NCBI GenBank assembly: GCA_030533035.1
Contig: JAUNJW010000015.1
Coordinates: 1 to 14,984 of the forward strand
DNA: 14,984 bases
From: Erysipelotrichaceae bacterium
Lineage (GTDB): Bacteria > Bacillota_I > Bacilli_A > Erysipelotrichales > Erysipelotrichaceae
Direction of reading: 5' to 3'
Shown here: positions 14,296 to 14,984 of the stretch, one piece after another
Layout of the letters: every line of letters starts with the position of its first letter
Position numbering within the stretch: position 1 is the first letter of the stretch
Made by a program: the position numbers and the translations under genes
The notes under the pieces: generated by a model
Databases searched by the model: none
What the model saw: only the letters and a program-made list of their open reading frames with translations
Told to the model about the DNA's origin: nothing

Positions 14296-14984
14296 CTGTT
14301 TCTTTCTCCGTGAATCATCTCATTGGCAAAGCGGACGCCCCATTCGTTGGCTTCGATCAGATCGTTCACATCCTTCACCTCTTTGAACGGGAGCTTGTAC
14401 ACTGCCGAGATGACAATATCTTCTATCATAAGGAACGGGATTTCACCGTTTCTGAATGCCAGGTTTGCGACTTCGTTGGCGGCATTCATGATGCCGGGCT
14501 TGTTGCCGGCTTTGCGGCCTGCCTCATAGGCAAGTCCGAGCAGCGGGAACCGTCTCAGGTCCGGCTTTTCAAAATGCAGCTCACCGATCTTCGCCAGATC
14601 AAGCGGCTCATTCTGTTCCAGGTCGAATCTGTCCGGCCAGCTTAAGGCATACTGGATCGGCAGCCGCATGTCAGGGGCGCCGAGCTGGGCAATCACGCTG
14701 TGGTCGCGGTATTCGACCATGGAATGAATGACCGACTCCCTGTGCATGATGACATCGATGTCATCATAGTCCACATCGAACAGCCAGTGGGCTTCCATGA
14801 CTTCAAAGCCCTTGTTCATCATGTCGGCCGAATCAATCGTGATCTTGGCCCCCATCGCCCAGTTGGGATGGGCAAGCGCCTGTTCCACCGTGACATTTTT
14901 GAGCTCTTCCCTTGTCTTTGTGCGGAAGCAGCCGCCGCTGGCGGTGATGATCAGCCGCTTCAGGTCGGAGCGCCTGTTTCCCTG
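14292..14984 (-). CDS. dxr: 1-deoxy-D-xylulose 5-phosphate reductoisomerase, C-terminal part (runs off right edge)
   Basis: The last 230 residues of Dxr (IspC), which turns DXP into MEP with NADPH in the non-mevalonate isoprenoid pathway. The frame is open to the window edge, so the start lies outside; the GTG at 14888 is an internal valine. Recognisable parts, in order: RLIITASGGCFR (the family's LLTGSGGPFR), HPNWAMGAKITIDSADMMNK ([20 protein letters not shown]), the substrate loop HRESVIHSMVEYRDHSVIAQ, LGAPDMRLPIQYALSWP, and GIMNAANEVANLAF (conserved NAANE). SADMMNKG has Asp where Thr is usual, and ASGGCFR has Cys in place of Pro. Fosmidomycin is the classic inhibitor of this family. Together with rseP it forms an envelope and isoprenoid gene pair. 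Confidence 0.96.
   Translation of the reverse strand, partial: QGNRRSDLKRLIITASGGCFRTKTREELKNVTVEQALAHPNWAMGAKITIDSADMMNKGFEVMEAHWLFDVDYDDIDVIMHRESVIHSMVEYRDHSVIAQLGAPDMRLPIQYALSWPDRFDLEQNEPLDLAKIGELHFEKPDLRRFPLLGLAYEAGRKAGNKPGIMNAANEVANLAFRNGEIPFLMIEDIVISAVYKLPFKEVKDVNDLIEANEWGVRFANEMIHGERNR

Noticed and set aside
13537..14313. A 258-codon plus-strand open frame opposite rseP
   Set aside because: Antisense to rseP, His- and Arg-rich shadow composition, no ribosome binding site seen.
14292..14888. Dxr start at the GTG at 14888
   Set aside because: The frame continues upstream to the window edge with conserved Dxr sequence (RLIITASGGCFR), so this GTG is an internal valine.

Overview
The window looks like a chromosomal segment of a low-to-mid GC Bacillota (Firmicutes) bacterium; by eye the G+C is around half. 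The evidence is the presence of the Firmicutes-specific helicase-loading pair DnaB/DnaI, strong AGGAGG-type ribosome binding sites, tightly packed co-oriented genes, and the classic Gram-positive polA-mutM-coaE-dnaB-dnaI gene string. A member of the Erysipelotrichia would fit, but that placement is inference from gene order and style only.

Layout. (1) Positions 1-9222, minus strand: one long gene train read as radC, an AI-2E/PerM-family membrane protein, a ZnuA-like lipoprotein, polA, mutM, coaE, dnaB, dnaI and the start of pfkA, which runs off the left edge. Spacing is 66 bp or less everywhere, with several overlaps (ATGA, TAATG, and 20 bp between coaE and dnaB), so at least radC to dnaI is very probably one transcription unit. 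The theme is DNA synthesis, repair and helicase loading, with a membrane protein and a degenerate metal-binding-type lipoprotein inserted. (2) 9250-9826, minus strand: a single GNAT acetyltransferase gene bracketed by two intrinsic terminators; its own stop codon lies in the loop of the downstream one. (3) 9829-11919, minus strand: a mannose/sorbose-family PTS operon IIA-IIC-IID with no IIB gene. (4) 11920-12063: a compact divergent control region with two TATAAT promoters. (5) 12064-13200, plus strand: nagA, N-acetylglucosamine-6-phosphate deacetylase, the only plus-strand gene. (6) 13205-13231: a strong bidirectional terminator between convergent genes. (7) 13237-14984, minus strand: rseP (site-2 protease) and the 3' part of dxr (MEP isoprenoid pathway), overlapping by ATGA.

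How it works together: the PTS and nagA share a control region, which suggests uptake and phosphorylation of an N-acetylated amino sugar followed by deacetylation. The dxr-rseP pair is a common cell-envelope cluster in Gram-positives. No stretch longer than 300 bases lacks a gene, and I see no tRNA, rRNA, CRISPR array, transposon or phage gene. Most of the window is ordinary core genome. The things most worth a second look are the ZnuA-like lipoprotein that has lost its metal ligands, the PTS lacking IIB, the PolA with a broken proofreading site, and the absence of nrdR from its usual place. I do not see a convincing wholly new system.
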